Shown in pieces: positions 1-6,588 of a stretch of 17,869 nt of DNA; position 1 is the stretch's first letter; each line of letters opens with the position of its first letter. A model generated the notes under the pieces. The model was not told the DNA's origin, made no database searches, and was given only the letters and a program-made list of their open reading frames with translations. The position numbers and the translations under genes were made by a program. The stretch is taken from the NCBI GenBank assembly GCA_959601495.1, contig CAUGPT010000036.1, positions 1-17,869 on the forward strand. Direction: 5' to 3'. This DNA is from Avispirillum sp959601495 (GTDB taxonomy: Bacteria; Bacillota; Clostridia; Oscillospirales; CAG-272).

Positions 1-59
1 TCAGCACAGGAAAATAACTGTATTTTTGAAAGCAGAAAATTTTCAACCTATACTTTACA

Positions 60-287
60 AAGCAAGGCTGTCCTTTCAGCCTTGCTTTCAGCAGCTTACG
101 CTAATGCTTTTCTTACTTCCGTAGATACACGTAATGGATATCTAAAAGTTTAGTTAAAGTCAATTCGTCGAATTTCTTGGGCATGGAGCACTCATTTTGA
201 TCTTGCACTCGCGGGCACAAATCGGGGTGGTGAGGATAGATTTCTAAGAAAGGAGAGGCGGGAATCCCCTGCCTCTCCTTTCTTAGA
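60..287. repeat. Structured intergenic element, copy 1
   Basis: This stretch has three parts. The first is an 11-bp hairpin (arms 60-70 and 77-87, six-base loop). The second is about 70 bases followed by a block starting at 159 that is clearly related to a block starting at 17759. The third is a 17-bp perfect hairpin (arms 243-259 and 271-287). The order and spacing of the first two parts match the copy at 17660-17869. The stem sequences differ between copies but stay paired, so the structure rather than the exact sequence appears to be kept. The strand of function is unknown. No transposase or terminal duplication is seen. A short reading frame on the minus strand (ECSMPKKFDELT...) partly resembles one in the other copy, but the frame breaks. 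Confidence 0.7.
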
Positions 288-302
288 CCGATTCGGGGAT
301 GT

Positions 303-337
303 GTGAAGGGGCTGCTTACGGAAAAGCAGTCCCTTCA
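303..337. repeat. Hairpin at the head of the tandem repeat
   Basis: Arms starting TGAAGGGGCTGCTT and ending AAGCAGTCCCTTCA pair over about 14 bp with one G-T pair. The loop-side string TGCTTACGGAAAAGC occurs again at about 10753-10767, so this hairpin belongs to the same dispersed repeat family as the units at 354-586. No gene is nearby that it could obviously terminate. Confidence 0.6.
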
Positions 338-353
338 CGTCTTTCTTACTTAC

Positions 354-586
354 GTTCGGTAAGCTGACCATAAAGTTTGAAATGCTTTATCAATTTTGGA
401 AAGCCAAAGCTGTCCGCGCCGGGTCAGCAGTCCCTTCACGTCCTTTACTTGCGTTCGGTAAGCTGACAATAAAGCTTGAAATGCTTTGCCAATTTCGTAA
501 AGCCAACGCTGTCCGCTGCCGGGACAGTAGCCCCCTCACATCCTTTACTCAAGTTCGGCAAACTGACCATAAAGTTTGAAATGCTT
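354..586. repeat. Tandem repeat of a ~100-base unit (about 2.3 copies)
   Basis: Units begin with GTTCGGTAAGCTGAC or a close variant at 354, 453 and 553, giving periods of 99 and 100 bases. Units 1 and 2 are full length. Unit 3 diverges after the shared GAAATGCTTT and runs into a different module (about 587-635) that is also present at about 10550-10600. Inside each full unit a short hairpin around CTGTCC...GGGACAG is visible. Related units occur in both orientations at 10340-10767. ORFs across this region merely translate the repeat and show no recognisable protein. Confidence 0.8.
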
Positions 587-724
587 TTCAAAGAAACTAA
601 AAGTCTGCAGTTTCAAAGCTTCGGCGGAAACCCTGTGACGGGCGATAGTCATAGTGACTCAGTGATCCATGCAGCAATAATAATTGCAAATTTGTGTGCT
701 GGAAGGTTCGGCTCTTTATATAAC

Positions 725-759
725 AAAAGGGCTTCCGACGAAAAGGCGGAAGCCCTTTT
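725..759. terminator. Terminator of the NifU-like/GGGtGRT operon
   Basis: A 13-bp stem (725-737 and 747-759, arms AAAAGGGCTTCCG and CGGAAGCCCTTTT) carries A and T runs on both flanks. It lies just past the minus-strand stop codon at 790 and can act on either strand. It is the natural end of the minus-strand operon that starts at the promoter near 2572. Confidence 0.85.
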
Positions 760-789
760 AATACTGAGATATGCGGTAACAGCCGAAGA

Positions 790-1788
790 TTACTTGCTTG
801 CTTCCTCAACAGCAACAGCGACAGCAACGGTTGCTCCGACCATGGGGTTGTTGCCCATGCCGATGAGTCCCATCATTTCAACGTGCGCGGGAACCGAAGA
901 AGAACCTGCGAACTGTGCGTCGGAATGCATACGGCCCATGGTATCTGTCATGCCGTAGCTGGAGGGGCCTGCAGCCATGTTATCGGGATGCAGGGTTCTG
1001 CCTGTGCCGCCGCCGGAGGCAACGGAGAAGTACTTGATGCCGTTCTCAACACACCACTTTTTGTAGGTGCCCGCAACGGGATGCTGGAAACGGGTGGGGT
1101 TGGTGGAGTTACCGGTGATGGAAACGCCGACCTTCTCGAGCTTCATGATAGCAACGCCCTCGGGAACGTTGTCTGCGCCGTAGCAACGGACAGCCGCGCG
1201 GGGACCGTTGGAGTATGCTGTCTCCTCGACGATCTTGACTTCCTCGGTGTAAGGATCGAACTCGGTCTTTACATAGGTGAAGCCGTTGATGCGGGAGATG
1301 ATGAATGCAGCATCCTTGCCGAGACCGTTAAGGATAACGCGCAGGGGCTTTACTCTTACCTTGTTTGCGTTGAGCGCGATCTTTATAGCGCCCTCAGCTG
1401 CCGCGAAGGACTCGTGACCTGCCAAGAAGCAGAAGCAGTCTGTCTCTTCGGACAGAAGCATTGCGCCCAGGTTGCCGTGACCGAGGCCGACTTTGCGGTT
1501 CTCCGCAACGCTGCCGGGGATGCAGAAGGACTGAAGTCCGATACCGACAGCCGCAGCTGCGTCGCTTGCCTTTTTGCAGCCCTTCTTCAGAGCGATGGCA
1601 GCGCCTACGGTGTAAGCCCAAACAGCGTTTTCAAAGCAGATGGGCTGGGTCTCTCTTACGATCTTATCGCAGTCGATGCCTGCGGCAAGGGTTATATCTT
1701 TGCACTCCTCAATGGAGTTGATGCCGTATTCCTTGAGAACGCCGAGGATCTTATCGGCGCGTCTCTCATAGTTTTCAAAAAGTGCCAT
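790..1788 (-). CDS. GGGtGRT family protein
   Basis: The 332-residue protein carries the family-naming motif GGGTGRT at residues 259-265, followed by LHPDN. It has no obvious signal peptide or membrane segment, so it is probably cytosolic. Glycine-rich stretches (GLGHGNLGAM at 101-110) and the Ala/Val-rich C-terminus fit the uncharacterised GGGtGRT family of anaerobic bacteria, whose members are usually about this size. The start is supported by AAGGAGG about ten bases upstream. Its gene follows the NifU-like gene after an 18-base gap, and this pairing is known to recur with the family. That suggests, without proof, a role tied to Fe-S cluster handling. It is not a known enzyme, and no reaction can be assigned from the sequence. 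Confidence 0.88.
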   Translation of the reverse strand: MALFENYERRADKILGVLKEYGINSIEECKDITLAAGIDCDKIVRETQPICFENAVWAYTVGAAIALKKGCKKASDAAAAVGIGLQSFCIPGSVAENRKVGLGHGNLGAMLLSEETDCFCFLAGHESFAAAEGAIKIALNANKVRVKPLRVILNGLGKDAAFIISRINGFTYVKTEFDPYTEEVKIVEETAYSNGPRAAVRCYGADNVPEGVAIMKLEKVGVSITGNSTNPTRFQHPVAGTYKKWCVENGIKYFSVASGGGTGRTLHPDNMAAGPSSYGMTDTMGRMHSDAQFAGSSSVPAHVEMMGLIGMGNNPMVGATVAVAVAVEEASK

Positions 1789-1806
1789 TATATCTCGTCC
1801 TCCTTA

Positions 1807-2505
1807 TTACTGCTTGCGGGGGTCGATATACTTAGCTGCTTCGGCGAAGCGGCCGTATGTACCCATGGCTTTGTCGTATGCTGTCTTGGGGTCGTCGCCC
1901 TTCTTGATGAAGTCTGTCATCTTGCCGAGAGAAACGAACTCGTAGCCGATGACCTGGTCGTTTTCGTCCAGAGCCATACGGGTAACGTAGCCCTCTGCCA
2001 TCTCGAGATAACGAACACCCTTTGCCTTTGTGCCGTACATTGTACCTACCTGAGAACGGGTACCCTTGCCCAGATCCTCAAGACCTGCGCCGACGGTAAG
2101 TCCGTTTTCGGAGAACGCGGACTGGGTTCTGCCGTACACGATCTGCAAAAACAGCTCGCGCATAGCGGTGTTGATAGCGTCGCACACGAGGTCAGTGTTC
2201 AGCGCCTCAAGAATGGTCTTGCCGGGAAGGATCTCTGCTGCCATAGCTGCGGAATGGGTCATGCCGGAGCAGCCGATGGTCTCGACGAGAGCCTCCTCGA
2301 TAACTCCCTCTTTAACATTGAGGGAAAGCTTACAGGCGCCCTGCTGAGGTGCGCACCAGCCCACACCGTGGGTAAAGCCGGAAATGTCGGATATCTGCTT
2401 TGCCTGGATCCACTTGCCTTCTTCGGGCAGGGGAGCGGGACCGTGATCGGGGCCCTTGGCAACACAGCACATCTGCTCAACTTCTGCGGAATATGCGATG
2501 CTCAT
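1807..2505 (-). CDS. NifU-like iron-sulfur cluster assembly scaffold protein
   Basis: The 232-residue protein resembles the NifU N-terminal scaffold domain. Candidate cluster ligands include Cys51, Cys58, Cys79 (in the motif IGCSGMT) and Cys108, with a further Cys13-Cys14 pair. It is longer than a minimal IscU (about 130 residues), with an extra C-terminal region of about 90 residues, as in the form that sits beside GGGtGRT genes. It would be cytosolic. The start has AAGGAGA six to seven bases upstream. It is the first gene of a two-gene operon. The window's cysteine desulfurase (7128-8285) could in principle supply sulfur, but the two genes are not linked and this is only an inference. Confidence 0.85.
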   Translation of the reverse strand: MSIAYSAEVEQMCCVAKGPDHGPAPLPEEGKWIQAKQISDISGFTHGVGWCAPQQGACKLSLNVKEGVIEEALVETIGCSGMTHSAAMAAEILPGKTILEALNTDLVCDAINTAMRELFLQIVYGRTQSAFSENGLTVGAGLEDLGKGTRSQVGTMYGTKAKGVRYLEMAEGYVTRMALDENDQVIGYEFVSLGKMTDFIKKGDDPKTAYDKAMGTYGRFAEAAKYIDPRKQ

Positions 2506-2543
2506 GTTATGTCTCCTTTGTGATGAATTATTTCACACCTTAC

Positions 2544-2572
2544 ATTATAAGCTTTTGTGTCGAATAATTCAA
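2544..2572 (-). promoter_or_regulatory. Sigma-A promoter of the NifU-like/GGGtGRT operon
   Basis: On the minus strand a -35 box TTGAAT (2567-2572) and a -10 box TATAAT (2544-2549) are separated by exactly 17 bases in an AT-rich stretch. The start codon at 2505 lies about 30 bases beyond the expected transcription start. No operator or riboswitch is visible between them. Confidence 0.8.
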
Positions 2573-2635
2573 TAATTTTATATTAAATTTTTTGCGGGCG
2601 CTCAGACGCGGCTTTTAGTCAATATGACAAAACTT

Positions 2636-2660
2636 GAGCCGACGGCTGTGCCGTCGGCTC
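2636..2660. terminator. Terminator downstream of rplA
   Basis: An 11-bp perfect stem (GAGCCGACGGC, loop TGT, GCCGTCGGCTC) sits 23 bases past the rplA stop. On the minus strand it is followed after two bases by a short T run (GTTTTGTC). It separates the ribosomal protein operon from the promoter of the NifU-like gene, so rplA is the last gene of its transcript here. Confidence 0.75.
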
Positions 2661-2682
2661 TGTTTTACAAAATATTGCGGAC

Positions 2683-3375
2683 TCAGCCGATCTTTGCGGA
2701 GTTGACCTTGATTCCGGGGCCCATGGTTGCGGCGATGGTGCAGCTCTTGATGTACTGACCCTTTGCAGCAGCCGGCTTAGCCTTGATGATAGCGCCCATG
2801 AGAGTGTCGAAGTTCTCCATAAGCTTCTCCTCGCCGAAGGAAGCCTTTCCGATGGGGCAGTGGATGATGTTGGTCTTGTCCAGACGGTACTCGATCTTAC
2901 CTGCCTTAGCCTCGGCAACTGCCTTTGCAACGTCCATGGTAACGGTGCCTGCCTTGGGGTTAGGCATAAGTCCCTTAGGACCGAGGACCTTACCCAGACG
3001 GCCGATGGTACCCATCATGTCGGGAGTTGCGATGACAACGTCAAACTCGAACCAGTTCTCTTTGGTGATCTTCTCAACGAGATCAGCCTCACCGACGTAG
3101 TCGGCGCCTGCCTCTGCAGCCTCTTTTGCGCGGTCGCCCTTTGCAAATACGAGGGTGCGAACGGTTTTACCGGTACCGTTGGGGAGAACTACCGCGCCGC
3201 GGACCTGCTGGTCTGCGTGACGGGAGTCAACGCCCAGACGGACGTGCAGCTCGATGGTCTCATCGAACTTTGCCTTGGAAGTCTCGCATACAAGCTTTAC
3301 AGCCTCTGCGGGATCGTAAGCCTTGGATCTGTCTATAAGCTCAGCGCTTGCTTTGTACTTTTTACCCTTAAACAT
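2683..3375 (-). CDS. rplA: 50S ribosomal protein L1
   Basis: This 230-residue protein has the usual L1 length and carries the L1 signature IGRLGKVLGPKGLMPNPKAG in its central part. L1 binds the mobile L1 stalk of 23S rRNA and commonly represses its own operon by binding an mRNA mimic of that site. The start codon is preceded by AGGAGG overlapping the end of the 14-base gap after rplK. It is the last gene of the rpmG-secE-nusG-rplK-rplA transcript. The usual next genes, rplJ and rplL, do not follow. Confidence 0.98.
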   Translation of the reverse strand: MFKGKKYKASAELIDRSKAYDPAEAVKLVCETSKAKFDETIELHVRLGVDSRHADQQVRGAVVLPNGTGKTVRTLVFAKGDRAKEAAEAGADYVGEADLVEKITKENWFEFDVVIATPDMMGTIGRLGKVLGPKGLMPNPKAGTVTMDVAKAVAEAKAGKIEYRLDKTNIIHCPIGKASFGEEKLMENFDTLMGAIIKAKPAAAKGQYIKSCTIAATMGPGIKVNSAKIG

Positions 3376-3389
3376 CTTCGTCTTCCTCC

Positions 3390-3815
3390 TTATTCCTCAA
3401 CGGTAACGCCCATGGAACGTGCTGTTCCGGCGATCATGCTCATTGCAGACTCAACGGAAGAAGCGTTGAGGTCGGGCATTTTTGTCTCTGCGATCTGGCG
3501 GACCTGCTCCTTGGTGATGGAAGCGACCTTGGTCTTGTTAGGCGTGCCGGAAGCAGTCTCGATGCCGCAGGCCTTCTTTATAAGAACTGCTGCGGGAGGA
3601 GTTTTGGTGATGAAAGAGAAGGAACGGTCTGCGTATACCGTGATAACAACGGGGATGATAAGACCGATGTCGTTCTTTGTTCTTTCGTTGAACTCTTTGG
3701 TAAAGTTAGGGATGGCCAGTCCGTATGCGCCCAGTGCGGGACCCACGGGAGGCTGAGGAGTAGCCTTACCTGCGGGAAGCTGAAGCTTAATATAGCCGAT
3801 TATCTTTTTTGCCAT
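3390..3815 (-). CDS. rplK: 50S ribosomal protein L11
   Basis: At 141 residues the protein is full length for L11. It has the N-terminal proline-rich segment (PQPPVGPALG) that contacts antibiotics such as thiostrepton, and the C-terminal rRNA-binding domain. L11 forms the GTPase-associated centre with 23S rRNA. The conserved stretch that usually reads close to GQxGxNIxxFCKxFN is here GAYGLAIPNFTKEFN, so two normally conserved polar residues are Ala. The start is supported by GGAGG at 3826-3830. A structured leader lies just upstream (3835-3897). Confidence 0.97.
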   Translation of the reverse strand: MAKKIIGYIKLQLPAGKATPQPPVGPALGAYGLAIPNFTKEFNERTKNDIGLIIPVVITVYADRSFSFITKTPPAAVLIKKACGIETASGTPNKTKVASITKEQVRQIAETKMPDLNASSVESAMSMIAGTARSMGVTVEE

Positions 3816-3834
3816 AATAAATAAACCTCCGTAT

Positions 3835-3897
3835 GTGGTTTAGACGGGAGACTCAGAAAATTTTCTCCCTCCCACGTATTTGTGCCGACGGCGGCAC
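3835..3897 (-). promoter_or_regulatory. Probable L1-binding leader of rplK-rplA
   Basis: Read on the minus strand, the leader contains GTGGGAGGGAGAAAA, an upper stem closing GGGAGA with TCTCCC, and a lower stem pairing CCAC with GTGG, ending just before the rplK ribosome binding site. A second short hairpin, GTGCCG-CCGT-CGGCAC, lies at 3882-3897. In many bacteria ribosomal protein L1 represses rplK-rplA by binding such an rRNA-like hairpin. The 130-base nusG-rplK gap, unusual inside this operon, fits that role. L1 binding here is inferred from layout and sequence style only. Confidence 0.6.
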
Positions 3898-3945
3898 CTG
3901 CCGGTCCTTCGCCCGTTTTTCACCGCGCGAAAAACCAATGACTTT

Positions 3946-4491
3946 TCAGTCTTTTGCCTTTCTTATCTCCTTGATGCCCGCTTTGATAGGCATATCGCGG
4001 CCGACGGTGGACACGATAACCGTGACCTCGCCGGTTTCGGGAGAAATTTCGGCAAGCTTGCCGCTGTATCCGGCAAACGCACCCTCCGCAATATCCACGG
4101 TGTCGCCGATGGCGAGCTCCGTCTGCGCGGCGGTGACCGTCTCTCCGAGAAGGCTTTCTACCTCCTCGTCCGTCAGGGGAACAGGCTTTGATCCGGGGCC
4201 AACGAATCCCGTGACGCCGCGGATGTTTCTCACTATGTGCCAGCTTTCGTCGCACATGATCATGCGGACGAGCACATATGAGGGCAGAAGCTTTGATTCG
4301 ACCGACTTTTCGTTTTCGCCCTCGCCCTCGGTTATGATCTCCGTGGGGATGCGAACGTCGGTGATAAGATCCTGCATGCCTCTGTTTTCGACGATTTTTT
4401 CAAGGTTTGTCTTGACTTTGTTTTCATAGCCGGAGTAGGTATGCGCAACATACCATCTCATACCGGCATTCATCTCGTTAATATCGCTCAT
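3946..4491 (-). CDS. nusG: Transcription termination/antitermination factor NusG
   Basis: The 181-residue protein has the NusG N-terminal domain (MRWYVAHTYSGYENKVKTNL near residues 11-30, LLPSYVLVRM, RGVTGFVG) and a C-terminal KOW domain (ELAIGDTVDIAEGAFAGYSG). NusG binds RNA polymerase through the first domain, modulates pausing, and links to Rho or ribosomal S10 through KOW. Its start lies 13 bases after the secE stop; the ribosome binding site is weak, so translational coupling is likely. Position and length match the standard operon. Confidence 0.97.
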   Translation of the reverse strand: MSDINEMNAGMRWYVAHTYSGYENKVKTNLEKIVENRGMQDLITDVRIPTEIITEGEGENEKSVESKLLPSYVLVRMIMCDESWHIVRNIRGVTGFVGPGSKPVPLTDEEVESLLGETVTAAQTELAIGDTVDIAEGAFAGYSGKLAEISPETGEVTVIVSTVGRDMPIKAGIKEIRKAKD

Positions 4492-4504
4492 TTGACATTC
4501 ACCG

Positions 4505-4780
4505 TCAGATAAGAAGCCCCAGAACGTACATAAACTGCGAGAATATCGCGTCTATGAGACCGGTTGCCGCCGCAAATATTGCGACAACGATAATAACCAT
4601 GATGGAGTTCGAACGGACAGCCTTGGGGCCGGTCCATACGATCTTCTTCAGCTCTGCCTTTACGCTGCGGAGCCACGCTGCGAATCTGGAGAATACGGAC
4701 GGCTTTTTGGTCTTTGCTTTTTCAGCCTTGTCAGCCTTCTTTTCAGCAGCGACTTTTTCGATTTTCTCGTTTTCAGCCAT
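4505..4780 (-). CDS. secE: Preprotein translocase subunit SecE
   Basis: This 91-residue protein has a Lys/Ala/Glu-rich cytosolic N-terminus (residues 1-28), the SecE-typical amphipathic segment (FAAWLRSVKAELKKIVWTGP) and a single membrane span near residues 58-90. SecE clamps SecY in the translocation channel. It lies between rpmG (12-base gap) and nusG, the conserved place for it. The AAGGAG ribosome binding site overlaps the end of rpmG. The N-terminal charged extension is common in Clostridia. Confidence 0.95.
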   Translation of the reverse strand: MAENEKIEKVAAEKKADKAEKAKTKKPSVFSRFAAWLRSVKAELKKIVWTGPKAVRSNSIMVIIVVAIFAAATGLIDAIFSQFMYVLGLLI

Positions 4781-4792
4781 TGCTCTTCTCCT

Positions 4793-4942
4793 TTACTTTG
4801 TTTCCTTGTGCAGAGTGTGCTTGCGGCAAAAACGACAGTACTTGTTCATCTCGAGTCTGTCCGGATCGTTTTTCTTGTTCTTTTTCGTGTCATAGTTCCG
4901 CTGCTTGCATTCGCTGCACGCGAGAGTGATCTTAACTCTCAT
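4793..4942 (-). CDS. rpmG: 50S ribosomal protein L33
   Basis: A 49-codon frame on the minus strand reads MRVKITLACSECKQRNYDTK and onward and ends HKETK. Its two CxxC pairs (Cys9/Cys12 and Cys36/Cys39) show the zinc-binding form of L33. The length is normal. AGGAGGTG lies about eight bases before the ATG. It is the first gene of the operon, directly before secE as in most Bacillota. No tRNA-Trp gene, often found here in relatives, is seen. Confidence 0.96.
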   Translation of the reverse strand: MRVKITLACSECKQRNYDTKKNKKNDPDRLEMNKYCRFCRKHTLHKETK

Positions 4943-5071
4943 TGTTTTCGGCACCTCCTGTATATTCGGACTCAGTCCGTGAATTTGCGGCTAAGCCGCC
5001 GTACCTCCCTCCGGGGCACCCCGCGCGCAAAACTGCGTGCAAAAAAAGAGCCCTCAATCAGAGGTAGAATC
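4943..5071 (-). promoter_or_regulatory. Structured 5' leader of the rpmG-secE-nusG-rplKA operon
   Basis: The transcript from the 5072-5100 promoter would carry about 120 untranslated bases. Read on the minus strand these include CCTCTGATTGAGG followed by GCTCTTTTTTT (a weak terminator-like hairpin), then GCGGCTTAGCCGC and CGGACTGAGTCCG hairpins, then the rpmG ribosome binding site. An attenuation role is possible; no known riboswitch class was recognised. Confidence 0.4.
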
Positions 5072-5100
5072 ATTATAACACCCCCGCGGCGGCTTGTCAA
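5072..5100 (-). promoter_or_regulatory. Consensus sigma-A promoter of the rpmG operon
   Basis: On the minus strand TTGACA (5095-5100) and TATAAT (5072-5077) are separated by exactly 17 bases, and TG precedes the -10 box by one base (extended -10). This is a perfect consensus, as expected for a highly expressed ribosomal protein and RNA-polymerase-factor operon. Confidence 0.92.
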
Positions 5101-5136
5101 TAGATTTTTTACATTTATCTAATATAAACGAAAAAA

Positions 5137-5187
5137 CCGCGCGCCGCCGTCCGAATAAACGGTTAAAACCGTTCGCTGCGCGCCGGT
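5137..5187 (-). terminator. Imperfect GC-rich hairpin between divergent promoters
   Basis: Arms rich in GCGCGC flank an inner stem AACGGTT/AACCGTT (5158-5173), and on the minus strand the structure is followed by GGTTTTTTCG. It therefore looks like a minus-strand terminator, although no minus-strand gene lies upstream. It may insulate the rpmG promoter from antisense transcription out of glyA, or the inner 16-base inverted repeat may be an operator. Neither role is proven. Confidence 0.4.
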
Positions 5188-5224
5188 ACCCGGGCAGCGC
5201 ACAAAAGTTTTTAAGAGAAAGTCA

Positions 5225-5253
5225 TTGATTTGATGCACTATATGCTGTATAAT
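5225..5253 (+). promoter_or_regulatory. Sigma-A promoter of glyA
   Basis: TTGATT (5225-5230) and TATAAT (5248-5253) are separated by 17 bases. The glyA start codon at 5287 lies about 27 bases beyond the expected transcription start, with GAAAGGA as ribosome binding site. Confidence 0.82.
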
Positions 5254-5286
5254 AATATTGTTTATTTTTTGTGAAAGGATTTTGAC

Positions 5287-6528
5287 ATGATCAACAACGT
5301 AATAGAGCTTCTGAAAGAGTACGACCCTGAGGTGGGAACGGCTGTGGAGGACGAGCTTCGGCGCGAGCGCCGCGGGCTTGAGCTTATAGCCAGCGAAAAC
5401 CTTGTATCCGAGCCGGTTATGCTTGCAATGGGCACTCCGCTTACCAACAAATACGCAGAGGGCTACCCGGCGCACCGCTACTACGGCGGCTGCGAATGCG
5501 TCGACGTTGCGGAAAATATTGCAATAGAGCGTGCGTGTCGTCTTTTCGGCGCGGATCACGCAAATGTGCAGCCCCATTCCGGTGCGCAGGCGAACATCGC
5601 CGCATATCATGCGCTTCTCAGCCACGGAGACACGGTTATGGGCATGAGCCTTGACGCAGGCGGTCATCTCACCCACGGCAGCCCCGTCAATTTTTCCGGA
5701 AAAAACTACAATTTTGTCCCATACGGCACGGACGATCGGGGATATATAGATTATGACGCAGTCGAGCGCATCGCAAAAGAGTGCCGCCCGAAGCTCATAG
5801 TCGCGGGCGCCTCCGCGTATCCCAGAATTATAGATTTCGAGCGTTTTGCCGCTATCGCAAAGGAAGTGGGCGCGCTGTTCATGGTGGACATGGCGCACAT
5901 CGCCGGACTTGTGGCGGCGGGACTTCACCCGTCCCCCGTGCCGTACGCCGATATTGTTACGACCACAACGCACAAGACCCTGCGCGGTCCCCGCGGCGGT
6001 ATGATCCTCTGCCGTGAGGAATACGCAAAAGCAGTGGACAAGGCAATATTCCCCGGAATGCAGGGCGGACCTCTCGAGCACATAATCGCGGCAAAGGCAA
6101 TCTGCTTCGGCGAGGCGCTGAAGCCTGAGTTTGCCGAGTATCAGAAAAATGTCCTTGCTAACGCGCGCACCCTTGCCGAGTGCCTTATGGCAGAGGGCTT
6201 TGACCTTGTCTCCGGCGGCACGGACAATCATCTCATGCTTGTGGATCTGCGCCCCATGCACATAACGGGCAAGGAGATGGAAAAGCGCCTTGACGAGGTG
6301 TATATCACCGTCAACAAAAACGCTATCCCCAACGACCCCGAAAAGCCGTTTGTGACAAGCGGCATCCGCGTGGGCACTCCCGCTGTGACATCCCGCGGGC
6401 TGGGAGAGGACGAAATGAAGACCCTTGCGCACCTTATAGCGCTGACGGCGACGGACTTTGAAAACAGCGCCGACAGGATACGCGCAGCCGTCACCGAAAT
6501 CTGCAGTGCTCATCCCATATATTCCTGA
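5287..6528 (+). CDS. glyA: Serine hydroxymethyltransferase
   Basis: The 413-residue protein matches the family length. This PLP enzyme interconverts serine plus tetrahydrofolate with glycine plus 5,10-methylenetetrahydrofolate in the cytosol. Visible hallmarks are the N-terminal LIASENLVS and the NKYAEGYPAHRYYGGCE block, HSGAQAN, the VDMAHIAGLVA segment, and the PLP-binding lysine Lys230 in TTTTHKTLRGPRGG. The C-terminal domain (SGIRVGTPAVTSRG) is intact. The start follows GAAAGGA. A lipoprotein gene follows after 60 bases, then a second PLP enzyme, a cysteine desulfurase. No clear terminator separates them, so co-transcription is possible. Confidence 0.98.
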   Translation: MINNVIELLKEYDPEVGTAVEDELRRERRGLELIASENLVSEPVMLAMGTPLTNKYAEGYPAHRYYGGCECVDVAENIAIERACRLFGADHANVQPHSGAQANIAAYHALLSHGDTVMGMSLDAGGHLTHGSPVNFSGKNYNFVPYGTDDRGYIDYDAVERIAKECRPKLIVAGASAYPRIIDFERFAAIAKEVGALFMVDMAHIAGLVAAGLHPSPVPYADIVTTTTHKTLRGPRGGMILCREEYAKAVDKAIFPGMQGGPLEHIIAAKAICFGEALKPEFAEYQKNVLANARTLAECLMAEGFDLVSGGTDNHLMLVDLRPMHITGKEMEKRLDEVYITVNKNAIPNDPEKPFVTSGIRVGTPAVTSRGLGEDEMKTLAHLIALTATDFENSADRIRAAVTEICSAHPIYS

Positions 6529-6588
6529 CAGACAGCGACATTTTTCGCCGCTTCGATCGGGTAAAATCAAGTGAGGTTTCTTACAGTC

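Noticed and set aside
354..586. CRISPR array
   Set aside because: The period is about 100 bases with similarity across the whole unit, there are no unique spacers and no cas genes.
382..958. Overlapping plus-strand ORFs across the tandem repeats
   Set aside because: They translate the 100-base repeat and run through a terminator into the 3' end of the GGGtGRT gene; no ribosome binding site or family resemblance.
883..2523. 546-codon open frame on the plus strand antisense to the NifU-like and GGGtGRT genes
   Set aside because: It is a shadow produced by codon bias of the two real genes; its translation is Cys/Val/Leu-rich without a family, and the real genes have promoter, ribosome binding sites and recognisable products.
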